Below, one piece after another: positions 16,340 through 26,403 of a stretch of DNA of 64,000 bases (position 1 is its first letter; the number at the start of each line of letters is the position of its first letter). This stretch comes from Catellatospora sichuanensis. GTDB taxonomy: Bacteria; Actinomycetota; Actinomycetes; Mycobacteriales; Micromonosporaceae. The translations under genes were made by a program, and so were the position numbers. Location of the stretch: NCBI RefSeq assembly GCF_007483665.1, contig NZ_VIQO01000027.1, positions 1 to 64,000 on the forward strand. The letters run 5' to 3'. The notes under the pieces were generated by a model. It ran no database searches, was not told the origin of the DNA, and saw only the letters and a program-made list of their open reading frames with translations.

Positions 16340-16708
16340 TCACGGCCCAGAGGTAGCACGTAGCACGATCTCCTCGAACGCCGATTCGGCGCGGAGTGAT
16401 GCTGAGGCCTCTGGCGAAAGAGTGTCGGGAACGGCGGCAGGTGCCGCTTCGAATATCCGCCATGCCATGCCCGACACCGACACCAACTCCAATACCAGGC
16501 ATCCTGTGGCATCCAGGCCGTACCGCAGGTTGACCAGATCGCTGTCCACGAGCGCGTCGAGCGACTCATTTACCTGCTGCTGGCTCAAACGCAGCGCGGT
16601 GGAGTAGCCGACTGGGTCGACGAATCGAGTTCCCGATTGGGCATCGCCCACCAGACGCAGCAAAACGCTGCGATGCTGCGACTCCCACTTCGTCTGCATG
16701 ACAAACAC
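16340..16708 (-). CDS. Hypothetical winged-helix-like protein, 122 aa
   Basis: Uncharacterised. The centre reads like a helix-turn-helix: YSTALRLSQQQVNESLDALVDSDLVN (about residues 35-60), which fits the second and recognition helices of a MarR- or GntR-like winged helix, followed by a strand pair. The start could be the GTG at 16708 or the ATG at 16699; neither has a clear ribosome site. A DNA-binding role is inferred from helix pattern only. Confidence 0.5.
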   Translation of the reverse strand: MFVMQTKWESQHRSVLLRLVGDAQSGTRFVDPVGYSTALRLSQQQVNESLDALVDSDLVNLRYGLDATGCLVLELVSVSGMAWRIFEAAPAAVPDTLSPEASASLRAESAFEEIVLRATSGP

Positions 16709-17055
16709 AACGCCATTGCGCGCTGCGGGTTGCTCTCGGCGGCAGTCCGTGATGACGGTATCGCTGCGTAAGTTTCTTCATGCCGCGTCGCTCGCCTGGT
16801 TCTGAGCGCGAGCAGCGAACCCGTTTGGGCGGGAGTTCGGGTCCCGGTATCTGCTTGCGGATTTCCTTGGGCGTGAGTTTGGGACCCGCTCTGATCTGGC
16901 GTCGCGTTGATGGTCGAGCCGGCACTTTCACATAGAGGGTTCCTCGCTCCATGCTGTGGTGTGAGCAGGCGGAGCTAAGCCCGCCCGCCGACTTCCCGTG
17001 GGTAGGGGCGGGAGGGTTTGGTGGCGGGAGAAGTGGATGCAGTACCGTCGCGCGT

Positions 17056-17706
17056 ATGACCAGGTCGACCCGCCCCGCTGGACGCCAGCGTCCCGGTGGC
17101 GCCTTCGGGCCTGCCCGTGACGAGACGCGGAATGCTCGCATCATCGAAGCGGTCTTGGACTTGATCGTGGAGAGCGGGTACGCGGATCTGACCATGGGTG
17201 CGGTGGCCGCGCGCGCGGGGGTGGCCAAGGCCACCGTCTACCGTCGCTGGGCCTCGCGCGAGGACCTGGTCGCCGACGCTTTGGAAAGCATCATGCTTCC
17301 TGATGTCCCGGCCGAGGTGACGGCCGTCGGGACACTGCGCGAGGACCTGGTCGCGACACTGACCCACAGTTCCGCATGCCTGCACCCCCGCGAGCGTCGC
17401 TTCTCGGCTGTGCTGGCCGCCGCCACCGCCTCTCACCCCAAGATTGCCGACACCTTGCGTGAGCGGTACATCGTCGGGCAGCGCGAGGGAATCGTCTCCT
17501 GCCTTAGCCGCGCCCAGGAGCGCGGCGAGCTCACTGCGGAGAGGGTTGAGCGTCTGCTGGCGCCGGGCCGGCTGGAGATCGCCGCAGTCGTCGGGGTGCT
17601 GGTCCTGCAGGAGGACCTGCTCGGTGCCGTTCTCGATGTCGATGGGATAGCCAGCCTGGTTGACCAGGTGCTGCTGCCCCTGGTGGGCGGAACTCCCGTC
17701 AGCTGA
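17056..17706 (+). CDS. TetR family transcriptional regulator, 216 aa
   Basis: Start at 17056; upstream in-frame codons look non-coding. The DNA-binding domain spans residues ~22-70: ARIIEAVLDLIVESGYADLTMGAVAARAGVAKATVYRRW, with the TVYRRW recognition-helix signature. The C-terminal ligand-binding domain is of the TetR_C_16-like type. The next gene, 168 bases downstream on the same strand, is an NmrA-like reductase with a 7-bp inverted repeat in front of it, so this regulator probably controls that gene. Confidence 0.85.
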   Translation: MTRSTRPAGRQRPGGAFGPARDETRNARIIEAVLDLIVESGYADLTMGAVAARAGVAKATVYRRWASREDLVADALESIMLPDVPAEVTAVGTLREDLVATLTHSSACLHPRERRFSAVLAAATASHPKIADTLRERYIVGQREGIVSCLSRAQERGELTAERVERLLAPGRLEIAAVVGVLVLQEDLLGAVLDVDGIASLVDQVLLPLVGGTPVS

Positions 17707-17774
17707 AGCCCTTCCGGCTCTATGTTCGATCCACGCCATGTCTGCTCGGCCGACCTCGGGTCAGGCAGCTCACA

Positions 17775-17816
17775 AACTAGATACGTTCATGACTCGATAC
17801 TGTAGTGTCTCTAGTT
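17775..17816. promoter_or_regulatory. Candidate TetR operator/promoter region
   Basis: AACTAGA at 17775-17781 mirrors TCTAGTT at 17810-17816; GATAC occurs twice in direct orientation in between. The 42-base span could hold two operator dimers. Lies between the TetR gene and its likely target. Confidence 0.4.
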
Positions 17817-17874
17817 GACGGGTTGTCGTGCCCGTGAACCGTTACCACATGATCAACCGAAGGCGGGACGTGCT

Positions 17875-18801
17875 GTGACACCCGAGAATAAGGCGAAAGT
17901 GCTGGTCACCGGGGCAACCGGGATGCAGGGTGGCGCCGCTGTCCAGGCACTGCTGCGCGCCGGTCACCCCGTGACCGCGTTCGTGCGCAACCCCTCGTCG
18001 GCCGCCGCCCAGGCGCTTACCGACCAGGGCGTCGCCCTCGCGACCGGCGACTTGGACGACGCCGCATCCCTGGAGGCGGCCAGCGCCGGACACGACGCGG
18101 TCTTCTCCGTGCAGCTCGCGGGCGTTGACCCAACCGATCCCGGCGCCGAGCAGCGCAAGGCCCGCAACATCGCCACCGCGGCCAAGCGGGCCGGCGTCTC
18201 TCAGATCATCCACACGTCCGTGTCGTCGACCGGGTGGCGCACCCGGCACCCGGGCATCGAGGTGACCGACCCTGTGATGAAGGCGTACTGGGACGAGAAG
18301 GAGGCCGCGGAGGACGCGATCCGGCAGGCGGGCCTCGACCACTGGACCATCTTCAAGCCCGCCTTCTTCATGGACAACTACCTCCCGCCTAAGCAGGGCA
18401 CCCAGTTCCCCGAGCTGCCTCAGGGCAAGCTGATCACCTCTGCGAGCCCGCAGACCGTGCTGGCGCTCATCTGTGCGGACGACTTCGGAGCGGCTGTTGC
18501 CGCCGCCGTGGCCGAGCCCGGCAAGTTCCACGAAGCCGAGATCGACCTGGCCGGCGACGCGCTGACGCACACCGAAATCGCCGACACCCTCACCAGGGCC
18601 GCCGGCCGCAAAGTCGAGGCCGTCTTCCTCTCCCGGCAGGAGCAGGAGCAGCGCATGGGTGCGCCCACGGCGTGGGGTGACACCTGGAGCGACCGCGTCG
18701 GCTACCCCGCGCGCCCCCACCATGCCGCCCGCTACGGCCTGACCACGACAACCCTCGAGCAATGGGCAGCGCAGCACGACCTGCACACCCTCGCTGCCTG
18801 A
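17875..18801 (+). CDS. NmrA/SDR-type NAD(P)-binding reductase, 308 aa
   Basis: GTG start at 17875 after GAAGGCGGGAC. The N-terminal VLVTGATGMQGG is the NmrA-family nucleotide motif. No YxxxK catalytic pair is evident, which fits atypical (NmrA-like) SDRs that act as redox sensors or quinone/isoflavone-type reductases. Likely paired with the TetR regulator as sensor and effector. A very strong terminator hairpin follows. Confidence 0.8.
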   Translation: MTPENKAKVLVTGATGMQGGAAVQALLRAGHPVTAFVRNPSSAAAQALTDQGVALATGDLDDAASLEAASAGHDAVFSVQLAGVDPTDPGAEQRKARNIATAAKRAGVSQIIHTSVSSTGWRTRHPGIEVTDPVMKAYWDEKEAAEDAIRQAGLDHWTIFKPAFFMDNYLPPKQGTQFPELPQGKLITSASPQTVLALICADDFGAAVAAAVAEPGKFHEAEIDLAGDALTHTEIADTLTRAAGRKVEAVFLSRQEQEQRMGAPTAWGDTWSDRVGYPARPHHAARYGLTTTTLEQWAAQHDLHTLAA

Positions 18802-18832
18802 ACTCAGGCAGCCCTCCGACTTCACCAGCGCA

Positions 18833-18871
18833 GCGGTGTTCCTGGCGGCGCCCCGCCGCCAGGAACACCGC
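18833..18871 (+). terminator. 18-bp perfect hairpin terminator
   Basis: Left arm 18833-18850 and right arm 18854-18871 are exact complements with a CCC loop, 31 bases after the reductase stop. Confidence 0.9.
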
Positions 18872-19255
18872 CTCACGCGGCGAGGACGACCACGTCCATA
18901 CATTCGCGACAGCACCCTGCCCGCGGCGTCAAGTTGCCAACCCGCCCCGGGGCGGGGATCACAGCTCCTCACATGGCAGCGACAAGAACGGCTGCCTCAT
19001 AGCGGCGCCCTGCGGGCTTCACTCACATGCCGCGATGAAGGATGACTCCGCGTTCGGGCGAGAATCACCGGCGGCCCCGGCTACCTGATCGACATGCTCG
19101 AGCTCACCCGTCAGCGTCTGCAAGATGGGGCCCAAACTCACGCATATTGATCACCGCGAAATGCCCAGCCCTGGGCCCGAGAAGGGTGCCCATCCGGGTC
19201 CCGTTGCCACGACCGAGCCACTCGCCCTAGATCGGCAACCGAGGGCCATCGCAAG
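18872..19255. other. Intergenic region, no gene supported
   Basis: No frame with a ribosome site or recognisable motif; contains the leader of the DUF1360 gene. Confidence 0.4.
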
Positions 19256-19855
19256 GTGACCGCCCGCATCTTGAACTCCAGGCAGCTTGAGGTGCAACGC
19301 AACGAGTACAGCGGTGGACAGCGGCGTCCCCTCAAAGGCTATGGGACGTTGCTGGGAGCCTATGGTGCGATCGTCGCAGGCCTGGCACTGGTGGTCCGGG
19401 CCTCCCGCCGAGAGCTGCCCCGTCCCACTGTTGGTGACGTCGCGCTGCTCGCCGTAGCCACGCACAAGGCGAGCAGGCTGCTTACGAAGGACGCCGTGAC
19501 GAGCCCGCTGAGAGCGCCGTCCACGCGCTATGACAAGCCGGCCGGTGAAGGCGAGGTTTGCGAGCAGGTGCACGATGGTGCAGGGCAGGTCCGTCATGCG
19601 GTGGGTGAGCTGGTCAGCTGCCCGTTCTGCCTTTCGGTGTGGACCGCGACCACGTTGACAGCCGGGCTCGTGCTGGCGCCCGGGTTGACGCGGCTCGTGG
19701 CGACCGCCCTGTCCGCGGTGGCAGGTGCCGACTTCCTGCAGTTGGCATACGGTATCGCCCGGCGTGCCGCCCAAGATGACCCACAGGCCTCGCCGCCGCA
19801 AGTCCCGGACATGGCTGATGCGCCTCGGGTCTACGAGAGCGCCGGTCTTCCCTGA
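19256..19855 (+). CDS. DUF1360 family membrane protein, 199 aa
   Basis: The diagnostic SCPFCLSVWTA motif (about residues 120-130) and the VALLAVATHKASRLLTKD segment identify DUF1360, a family of unknown function seen in spore-forming and actinobacterial genomes. Two to three hydrophobic helices. The GTG at 19256 is the best available start, though the ribosome site is weak. Confidence 0.75.
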   Translation: MTARILNSRQLEVQRNEYSGGQRRPLKGYGTLLGAYGAIVAGLALVVRASRRELPRPTVGDVALLAVATHKASRLLTKDAVTSPLRAPSTRYDKPAGEGEVCEQVHDGAGQVRHAVGELVSCPFCLSVWTATTLTAGLVLAPGLTRLVATALSAVAGADFLQLAYGIARRAAQDDPQASPPQVPDMADAPRVYESAGLP

Positions 19856-20059
19856 CGCGCCCGCTGGCGTTCTTGCCCGCGCACATGGAGCTGGACGGTT
19901 CGCCCACAGCGAGCCGGACCCGTAGACGGCGATGCAAGCGCTCCGGCGCCGCACCAAGGCCGGGCCGTATAGCCAGGCCACAGGACGGTCCGCTCCTGAC
20001 GGTCTCAGATGATCAAGGCCAAGCTGGAGGACGCTTCGACGCCGGTGGGTCGGCTGAGC

Positions 20060-20085
20060 GATTGGCAAATCATCTTCAAGGGTAT
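20060..20085 (+). promoter_or_regulatory. Candidate SigB/SigF-type promoter (GATT-N16-GGGTAT)
   Basis: GATT at 20060-20063, 16 bases, GGGTAT at 20080-20085. The ATG at 20095 is nine bases downstream, the same distance seen at 3930 and 43360. Confidence 0.5.
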
Positions 20086-20094
20086 TTGGGTGCT

Positions 20095-22191
20095 ATGGCC
20101 AATGCTCCCGTCAGCCCTGATGCGGTCGACACCTGGCGCGCCGGTGACCTTCCGGCGTATCTGTCCAACGGTCTGATCGGCCTTCGGGTGCGTCACATTC
20201 CGTATCTCAACGGGGTGGCCATCGTCAGTGGATTTGACGGGGTTGACCCCACCGCGGCGGTGGAGACGTTCGCCCGCGCACCGTACCCGCTGTCCGGGGA
20301 CATCCGGGTGGACGGCAGGTCGCTGGACTACGCCCCCGACCGGGTCACCTTCGTCGATCAGCGCTACGACTTCGCATCAGGCGAGCTGAACAGCCGGTTC
20401 GTGTTCGATCCCGGCGACGCGCCCGTCCATGTGCAGGTCACCACCTTCTGCAGCCGGACCCATCCGACGCTCATCCTGCAGGAGACACACCTGCGGGCCG
20501 AGCGGCCGTGTGAGATCACGGTGTCAGCGGGAGTGGATCCGCAAGGCGTGACGGGGGAGTGGGCCGACAGACATCTGGGCGAGGTCGCCACGATCGCCGA
20601 CGGCTGCGACGGGATGATGCGCTGGCGCAGTTACGGACAGCTGAGCACCTGCGGGGCGGCCTACCTGACCGCGTTCGACGGCACCGACGACGTGCGCCGC
20701 TTCCTCGAACGCAGTCCGGTGGCCGCGCTGCGCACGGACTACAGCTTCACCGCGCGGCCCAAGACGTCCTACCGGCTGCGGCAGGTGTCGAGCCTGGTGG
20801 CGGACACGCTGCACTCGCAGCCTCACCTGCAGGCCGGGCGGCTGCTGCGCGGAGCGCAGATACGCGGCTTCGACACCCTGCGCAAGCTGAACCGGCAGGC
20901 GTGGGACCAGCTGTGGCGCGGCCGGATCGTGCTGGACGGCGCTCCGAACCGGTGGCAGGCCATGGCCGACGCGGCGTACTACTACCTGCACAGCTCAGTG
21001 CACCCCTCCTCACCCGCCAGCACATCGATCTTCGGACTGGCGTACTGGCCGGACTACCACTACTACCGCGGCCACGTGATGTGGGACATCGAGGCGTTCG
21101 CGGTCCCGCCGCTGCTGCTGACCTACCCCGAAGCCGCCTCTACCATCCTGCGCTACCGCGCCACCCGCGCCGACGCCGCCGCGGCCAACGCAGCGCTCAA
21201 CGGCTACCGCGGCTTGCAGTTCCCCTGGGAGAGCAGCATGAGCACCGGTGACGAAGCCGGCCCGGGCATCGGCGCGGCGACGTCGCTGGAGCATCACGTC
21301 GGCCCCGACATCGCCCTGGCGTTCGCCCGCTACGTGCACGCCACCGGCGACATGGGCTTCGCCCGCCAGTACGCGTGGCCGGTGATGTCCGGGGTGGCGC
21401 AGTGGGTGACCAGCCGCGTCGAGCACAGCGACCGCGGCTACGAGATCCGCCGCGTCACCGGCATAGCGGAGACGGCCAGCCCGCGGAACAACGACGCCTT
21501 CACCAACATCGCCGCGATCCTCGCCCTACGCGAAGCGGCTGCGCTCGGCCAGGCACTCGATGAGCATGTGCCCGGTGACTGGGCCGACGTCGCCGACCAT
21601 CTCGTCATCCCCATGATCAACGGCGGCCACGTGATCGCCAACCATGACGGCTACCAGCCCGACCAGGAAAAGGGCGAGACCCCGGAGGCAGCTGCGGCCC
21701 TGTTCCCGCTGGGCTGGGAACCGGACCCGAAGGTGGCCGAGGCGACCCTTCGCTACTACCTGGACCTCGGCGACCGGTACGCCGGCGCGCCCATGCTGTC
21801 GGCGCTGCTCGGTGTGTACGCCGCGCGGCTGGGCGACCGCGGTGCGGCCCTGGAGATGTTCGAGCGTGGGTACGCCGACTTCATCACCGACCCGTACCGG
21901 ATCACCCTGGAGTACGCCCCGGACGTGCACCCCGACCAGCCGCGCGCGGGGCCGTTCACCGCCAACCTCGCCGGTTTCCTCACCAGCTGCCTCTACGGCC
22001 TCACTGGCCTGGTGGTCAACCCCGGCGAGCCCGACACCTGGCCGCAGCACCGCGTCGTCATGCCCGACAGCTGGCAAGGCGTGCATGTCGAACGGCTGTG
22101 GGCACGACGCGAAGGGTACGAGCTCAATGCCGAGCACAGCCACGACCGGGCCCAACTGAAGCCGACCGGCGACTCCAGGGACATCGGATAG
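20095..22191 (+). CDS. Glycoside hydrolase family 65-like enzyme, 698 aa
   Basis: Resembles the acid-trehalase / glucosylgalactosyl-hydroxylysine glucosidase branch of GH65 rather than classical maltose phosphorylase. Landmarks are the N-terminal domain with NGLIGLR near residue 25, an (alpha/alpha)6 core with HVMWDIEAF at ~327-335, YRGLQFPWES at ~371-380 and a later RNNDAFTN. The start at 20095 is supported by a candidate promoter ending nine bases before it; an upstream frame to 19873 looks non-coding. The likely substrate is an alpha-glucoside such as trehalose, a stress-protective sugar; hydrolysis versus phosphorolysis cannot be decided here. Confidence 0.85.
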   Translation: MANAPVSPDAVDTWRAGDLPAYLSNGLIGLRVRHIPYLNGVAIVSGFDGVDPTAAVETFARAPYPLSGDIRVDGRSLDYAPDRVTFVDQRYDFASGELNSRFVFDPGDAPVHVQVTTFCSRTHPTLILQETHLRAERPCEITVSAGVDPQGVTGEWADRHLGEVATIADGCDGMMRWRSYGQLSTCGAAYLTAFDGTDDVRRFLERSPVAALRTDYSFTARPKTSYRLRQVSSLVADTLHSQPHLQAGRLLRGAQIRGFDTLRKLNRQAWDQLWRGRIVLDGAPNRWQAMADAAYYYLHSSVHPSSPASTSIFGLAYWPDYHYYRGHVMWDIEAFAVPPLLLTYPEAASTILRYRATRADAAAANAALNGYRGLQFPWESSMSTGDEAGPGIGAATSLEHHVGPDIALAFARYVHATGDMGFARQYAWPVMSGVAQWVTSRVEHSDRGYEIRRVTGIAETASPRNNDAFTNIAAILALREAAALGQALDEHVPGDWADVADHLVIPMINGGHVIANHDGYQPDQEKGETPEAAAALFPLGWEPDPKVAEATLRYYLDLGDRYAGAPMLSALLGVYAARLGDRGAALEMFERGYADFITDPYRITLEYAPDVHPDQPRAGPFTANLAGFLTSCLYGLTGLVVNPGEPDTWPQHRVVMPDSWQGVHVERLWARREGYELNAEHSHDRAQLKPTGDSRDIG

Positions 22192-22433
22192 CGCCCTCCA
22201 GGGCCAACGACTTACTCACGCCCGTCACTGCCGAACTCCCACGGCCGACCGCCCGTCCGATCCACGACGCATACCGGCCCGGCCAGGGCCATTGCCGCGC
22301 AACGGCTCGGCTGCGGTGTGATAGCCGGCCTCGGCCCCAGCAGGTCGACACTTGCTCGGCACCAGCTGGCACCTGCCCGGCCGATCTCATGCACCGCGTG
22401 AGCGGACGTCCTCGCCGGGCTGCGCATGCCGCT

Positions 22434-22816
22434 CGGCCGGTCAGCTGATGCAGCAGGCCTCCGACAGCGCCCACCGCGCCGCCGACTGGCTGGAGCACCA
22501 CGAGCCCGGCCAACTGCTCGACGAGCTAGCAGCTACGCCCGCCGGCACCCCGGCACCCCGGCACATTCCTGATCGGCGCGCTCGCCGCAGGCGTCGTTGC
22601 CGGTCGGCTTACCCGCAGCATCGCCTCGGCCCCCCGCAGGCAGGTCCAAGGACGGGCCACAGCCGGGTGCAGTCCCGGTCGCCAACAGCCGCTGCGCCGG
22701 TGTCCGGACGAACACGCGCGACCACAAGGACTACAGGTGATGGTCCAGGGGCCCGCGTGACGCCCCATGACCTTCGTACACCAGCGGCGGCTACCAGCAC
22801 GAAGGCGAGGCGTCCC
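22434..22816 (+). pseudogene. Truncated, frameshifted copy of the 279-aa operon protein (46200-45361)
   Basis: LMQQASDSAHRAADWLEHHEPG matches LMQQVSAGAHRTADWLEHREPG of the intact protein; the following ARRHPG and IGALAAGVVAGRLTR blocks continue in other frames. The first ~170 codons are absent. At least two frameshifts. It begins a decayed copy of the whole operon. Confidence 0.8.
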
Positions 22817-22817
22817 G

Positions 22818-23376
22818 ATGAGCACGGAATCGTTACGCGACGCGGCGCCGAAGGGCTCGGCAACAGCTCGCAGCAGTCAATCGGTGGGCTGCTTGGCGAG
22901 ATCAGCACCGCCTGTCGACCCTGATGCGGCAGGAACTCGAGCTGGCCAAGGCCGAGCTGCGGCAGGGGGCTTCAATAGCGGGCAAGGCGGCCGGAATGTT
23001 GGGCGGCGCCGCCGTGGACGCCTTCCTGTTGGTGCTGTTCCTGTCGTACGCCCTGTTGCGGCTGCTGTCGGCGGCCATGGACCCCGGCTGGGCGGCGGTC
23101 CTCGTCGCGGCCTTGTGGGGTCTGATCGCCGTCGCCCTATACGCCGCCGGACGCTCGCGGATGCGTGAGCTGCGGCCCATGCCGCAGACGGCGGAGTCGG
23201 TCAAGCAGATGCCTTCGGCGCTGCGGGCGCTACACCGAATCGGAGCGGAACACGTGATGAGCACGGATACCGAACAAAATCCGCCGAGACAGCGGCCGAC
23301 GGGGCGGTCCGCGGCGCCGACCGGCGCCGCGGACCGCTGCCATCAAGCTGCGATGCCGTCGACTGGCCGGTCGTAA
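22818..23376 (+). pseudogene. Frameshifted copy of the holin-family gene fused to the start of a DUF3618 gene
   Basis: MSTESLRD, then SSQQSIGGLLGEIST one frame over, then LSTLMRQELELAKAEL in a third frame, parallel the intact protein at 44921-45364. The membrane part is preserved, and an open frame runs 22924-23376. After HRIGAEHV it reads straight into MSTDTEQNPPRQ, the beginning of the DUF3618 partner, and then into unrelated sequence overlapping the catalase 3' end. The intact operon separates the two genes with an ATGA overlap. Confidence 0.8.
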
Positions 23377-25721
23377 TGGCGATGGGCTGCGATCGCTGTG
23401 ATCAGCTCGGCGAGGAAACCGGTGTCGGCATCGCCCGCGGGTGCCAGGAAGACCACCCCGTCCAGCGCTCCGGCGGCGGGCTTGCTGGACGGCCCGGCCA
23501 CGCGGTCCGACGGCTCGAACACGGGCAGCCGGGCAGCCTGCACGAGCCGGTCGCCTGTGCCGAGCACGCCCAGGGCTTTGGCGTGCTTGTACGCCTCGGC
23601 GACGAAGTGCACCGCATAGCCGTCATTGACGAGCAGATCGACCGCCGCTTCGCCGTCGGCGACGACGACCGCGTCGTAGAGCACCGACGCTACCGTGTTC
23701 ATCGCCCGGGTTACCGGCAGCGCCTCACCGCTTGACGTCGTGACCGCGCCGTCGACCGGCGCGAGTAGCTCCACCACGGCGCCGGCATCCATCAGACCCG
23801 CCTGCACCGCCTGGACACTTCCGGCTTCGACGCCGTCGGCTACGAGTACCGCGACCTTTCGGCCGAGCACTCCGGTGCTGCCGGGCATGGCGGCCTGGCT
23901 CAGCGCCGGCGACATCCGGCCGTGGTTGGCCCGGCCAGCTGCCGGGGCAGGGACGCCGATACCGGCGGCGACTGCGACGGCGAGCTGATGGTCGATGTTG
24001 TTGAGGTGCTCAACCATCCGCTCGCGGATGTGCAGGTGCTCGACCTTGCCGAGCTCGAAGCGGTAGGCGGCGATGATGTGCTGCTTCTCCCAGGCGGCCA
24101 TGCTGTTCCAGAACAGCGTGGCCTGTGAGTAGTGGTCGGCGAAAGTCTCCGAGCGTTTGCGTTCCTTGATCCCGTCGACGTGCTCGGGCGTGTGCACGAA
24201 CGCCCCGCCGCCGGCGCCCGGGACGACCGGGCAGCCGCCGCCGAGCGAGTTCGGATGGTAGTTGGCCTGGCCGAGCGGGATGTCGTCCTGGTGGAAGCCG
24301 TCCTGCTGGTGGTTGCGTACCGGCGCGAGCGGCCGGTTGATCGGGATCTGGGCGAAGTTGGGCCCGCCGAGCCGGGTCAGCTGGGTGTCGAGGTAGGAGA
24401 ACAGCCGCGCCTGCAGCAGCGGGTCGTCGGTGAAGTCGATGCCTGGCACGATGTTCTGCACGCAGAAGGCGACCTGCTCGGTCTCGGCGAAGAAGTTGTC
24501 CGGGTTGCGATCCAGGACGAGCCGCCCGACCGGGATCACCGGTACGACCTCCTCCGGGATGATCTTTGTCGAGTCCAGCAGGTCGATGTCGTCGAAGGCG
24601 AACTCGTCGCTCTCGGCAATCAGCTGTACACCGAGTTCGTACTCCGGGTACACGCCGGCCTCGATCGACTCCCACAGGTCGCGGCGGTTGAAGTCGGGGT
24701 CCTTGCCGGAGATCTTCTGTGCTTCGTCCCAGACCAGGGAGTGCACGCCGGCCACCGGTGTCCAGTGGAACTTGACGAAGGTGCGGGTGCCGTCGTCGGC
24801 CACCAGCCGGAACGTGTGTACGCCGAAGCCCTGCATGGTCCGGAAGCTGCGCGGCAGCGCACGGTCCGACATCAGCCAGATGACGTGGTGCATGGTTTCC
24901 GGCTGCAGGGTGACGAAGTCCCAGAACGTGTCGTGGGCTGACGCGGCCTGGGGGATCTCGTTGTGCGGCTCGGGTTTGACGGCGTGGATGATGTCAGGGA
25001 ACTTGATGCCGTCCTGGATGAAGAACACCGGCATGTTGTTGCCGACGAGGTCGAAGTTGCCCTGGTCGGTGTAGAACTTGACCGCGAACCCGCGTACGTC
25101 GCGCGGTGTGTCTGTGGACCCGCGCGAGCCCTGCACGGTGGAGAAGCGCACGAACACCGGCGTGCGCGCCCCGGGGTCAGTCAGGAACCGTGCGGCGGTG
25201 TACCGGGCCAGCGAGCTGTCGTATGGCTGGAAATAGCCGTGCGCGCCGGAGCCCCGCGCGTGGACGACCCGCTCGGGGATGCGCTCGTGGTCGAAGCGCA
25301 TGATCTTCTCGCGGCCGTGGAAGTCCTCTAGCAGGGCCGGCCCGCGCGGTCCGGCCCGCAGCCAGTTGTCGGTGTCCTCGACGCCGATGCCCTGATCGGT
25401 GGTCAACTCCGTGCCGGCCTTGTCCATGCGATGGGGATCGAGCTGCAGCACTTTGGCGTCACCACCGGGAGCGGCAGCGGCCGCGCCGGCCCGTTCGGCC
25501 CGGCTCAGCGCCTCGGCGACCGCGGCAGGAGCCGCGCGTGAACCCGCCTTCTTGGCTGGCACCGCCTTGGTGAACGGAGCAGCCTTGGCGGCGGCGACTT
25601 GCGCGGCGCCGGCTTCAGCGGTGGGCCGCCGGGCCGGGGACGTCTTCGCAGCCGGCGGCTTGGGGGTCGCGGGCTTCAGGGATGCCTGCTTGGCCTCGCC
25701 GGGTTCCGTCTGCTCGGTCAT
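23343..25721 (-). CDS. katE: Large-subunit catalase, HPII/KatE type, with C-terminal DJ-1/PfpI-like domain, 792 aa
   Basis: Monofunctional haem catalase: 2 H2O2 to 2 H2O + O2. Distal His154 in [11 protein letters not shown], Asn228 in [11 protein letters not shown], proximal haem Tyr443 in [10 protein letters not shown] flavodoxin-like C-terminal domain from ~625 ([12 protein letters not shown]) is typical of large clade-2 catalases. Residues 1-90 are an unusual Lys/Ala/Pro-rich tail. The ATG overlaps the stop of the upstream hemerythrin gene (ATGA), so the two are coupled, under the candidate promoter at 26378-26403. Its 3' end overlaps the end of the decayed holin-like frame. Confidence 0.95.
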   Translation of the reverse strand: MTEQTEPGEAKQASLKPATPKPPAAKTSPARRPTAEAGAAQVAAAKAAPFTKAVPAKKAGSRAAPAAVAEALSRAERAGAAAAAPGGDAKVLQLDPHRMDKAGTELTTDQGIGVEDTDNWLRAGPRGPALLEDFHGREKIMRFDHERIPERVVHARGSGAHGYFQPYDSSLARYTAARFLTDPGARTPVFVRFSTVQGSRGSTDTPRDVRGFAVKFYTDQGNFDLVGNNMPVFFIQDGIKFPDIIHAVKPEPHNEIPQAASAHDTFWDFVTLQPETMHHVIWLMSDRALPRSFRTMQGFGVHTFRLVADDGTRTFVKFHWTPVAGVHSLVWDEAQKISGKDPDFNRRDLWESIEAGVYPEYELGVQLIAESDEFAFDDIDLLDSTKIIPEEVVPVIPVGRLVLDRNPDNFFAETEQVAFCVQNIVPGIDFTDDPLLQARLFSYLDTQLTRLGGPNFAQIPINRPLAPVRNHQQDGFHQDDIPLGQANYHPNSLGGGCPVVPGAGGGAFVHTPEHVDGIKERKRSETFADHYSQATLFWNSMAAWEKQHIIAAYRFELGKVEHLHIRERMVEHLNNIDHQLAVAVAAGIGVPAPAAGRANHGRMSPALSQAAMPGSTGVLGRKVAVLVADGVEAGSVQAVQAGLMDAGAVVELLAPVDGAVTTSSGEALPVTRAMNTVASVLYDAVVVADGEAAVDLLVNDGYAVHFVAEAYKHAKALGVLGTGDRLVQAARLPVFEPSDRVAGPSSKPAAGALDGVVFLAPAGDADTGFLAELITAIAAHRHYDRPVDGIAA

Positions 25722-26281
25722 CGCTGAACCTCGCTGCCATCGGCCTTGCCCAGCAGATCCCTGACACGTTCGAACACCTGGTCCGGTGGCCCTGCCAGTG
25801 GGCTTGGCGCCTGCCCGCCGGCGGCCTGGAGGTGTTGTGCCAGCAGAGCCTGAGCGCTTGCCACCACTTCGGCCATCCGGGTGAGCTCGCCGGGATCGGT
25901 CACCTCGCGTAGGCGCAGGAACTCCAGCTCTTCCTCGGCCTCGGCGTGGGCCGAAACCGCGTCGCGAAGAGCGGCGAGCTGGCCTTCGAACTCGGGAGCG
26001 CTCACGCCGAGTTCGTAAAGCGCCGATAGTGCCTGCTTCGCGTCCTCCTCCTCGGCTAGGCGAGGGGGCACCACCTGGTCTCCGTCAGGTAGCTCCTGCT
26101 CGGCCAGCGGGTGCACCAGAAGCTGTTCGATGCTTTCATGCAGCGCCAGCGTGCCGACCAGTTCGGTGAACAGCTCCTGGCGATGGTCACCGTCCGCGGA
26201 CTCGACCTGAGCGAACAGCATCTTCACCTGTTGATGTTGGCCGAGGAGGGTGTCGATCACATCTTGCTGAGCTGTGGTCAT
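25718..26281 (-). CDS. Hemerythrin (HHE) domain protein, 187 aa
   Basis: The ATG at 26281 has GGAGCG upstream; an earlier in-frame start at 26311 is less likely. Di-iron HHE pattern: DTLLGQHQQVKMLFAQVE, LALHESIEQLLVHPLAE, SAHAEAEEELEFLRL, with His and Glu ligands at the expected spacing. Family proteins handle O2, NO or hypochlorite-type stress. It is the first gene of a two-gene operon with KatE, an arrangement that points to peroxide defence. Confidence 0.85.
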   Translation of the reverse strand: MTTAQQDVIDTLLGQHQQVKMLFAQVESADGDHRQELFTELVGTLALHESIEQLLVHPLAEQELPDGDQVVPPRLAEEEDAKQALSALYELGVSAPEFEGQLAALRDAVSAHAEAEEELEFLRLREVTDPGELTRMAEVVASAQALLAQHLQAAGGQAPSPLAGPPDQVFERVRDLLGKADGSEVQR

Positions 26282-26377
26282 GCAGGGCGCTCCGTTCGTC
26301 CGCGCCGACACACGTTGCTATCGGCCATCGGCTATCTACGTAAAAATGGCAGAACTGGCAGAATGCCTGAAAGTACG

Positions 26378-26403
26378 CTACCCATAAGAAGACAGAGCAA
26401 AGC
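26378..26403 (-). promoter_or_regulatory. Candidate SigB/SigF-type promoter (GCTT-N16-GGGTAG)
   Basis: GCTT at 26403-26400, 16 bases, GGGTAG at 26383-26378, ~95 bases before the hemerythrin-katE operon in an AT-richer stretch. Confidence 0.5.

Noticed and set aside
17000-17060. GGGTAG upstream of tetR as a stress promoter
   Set aside because: No GNNT at 14-17 bases upstream.
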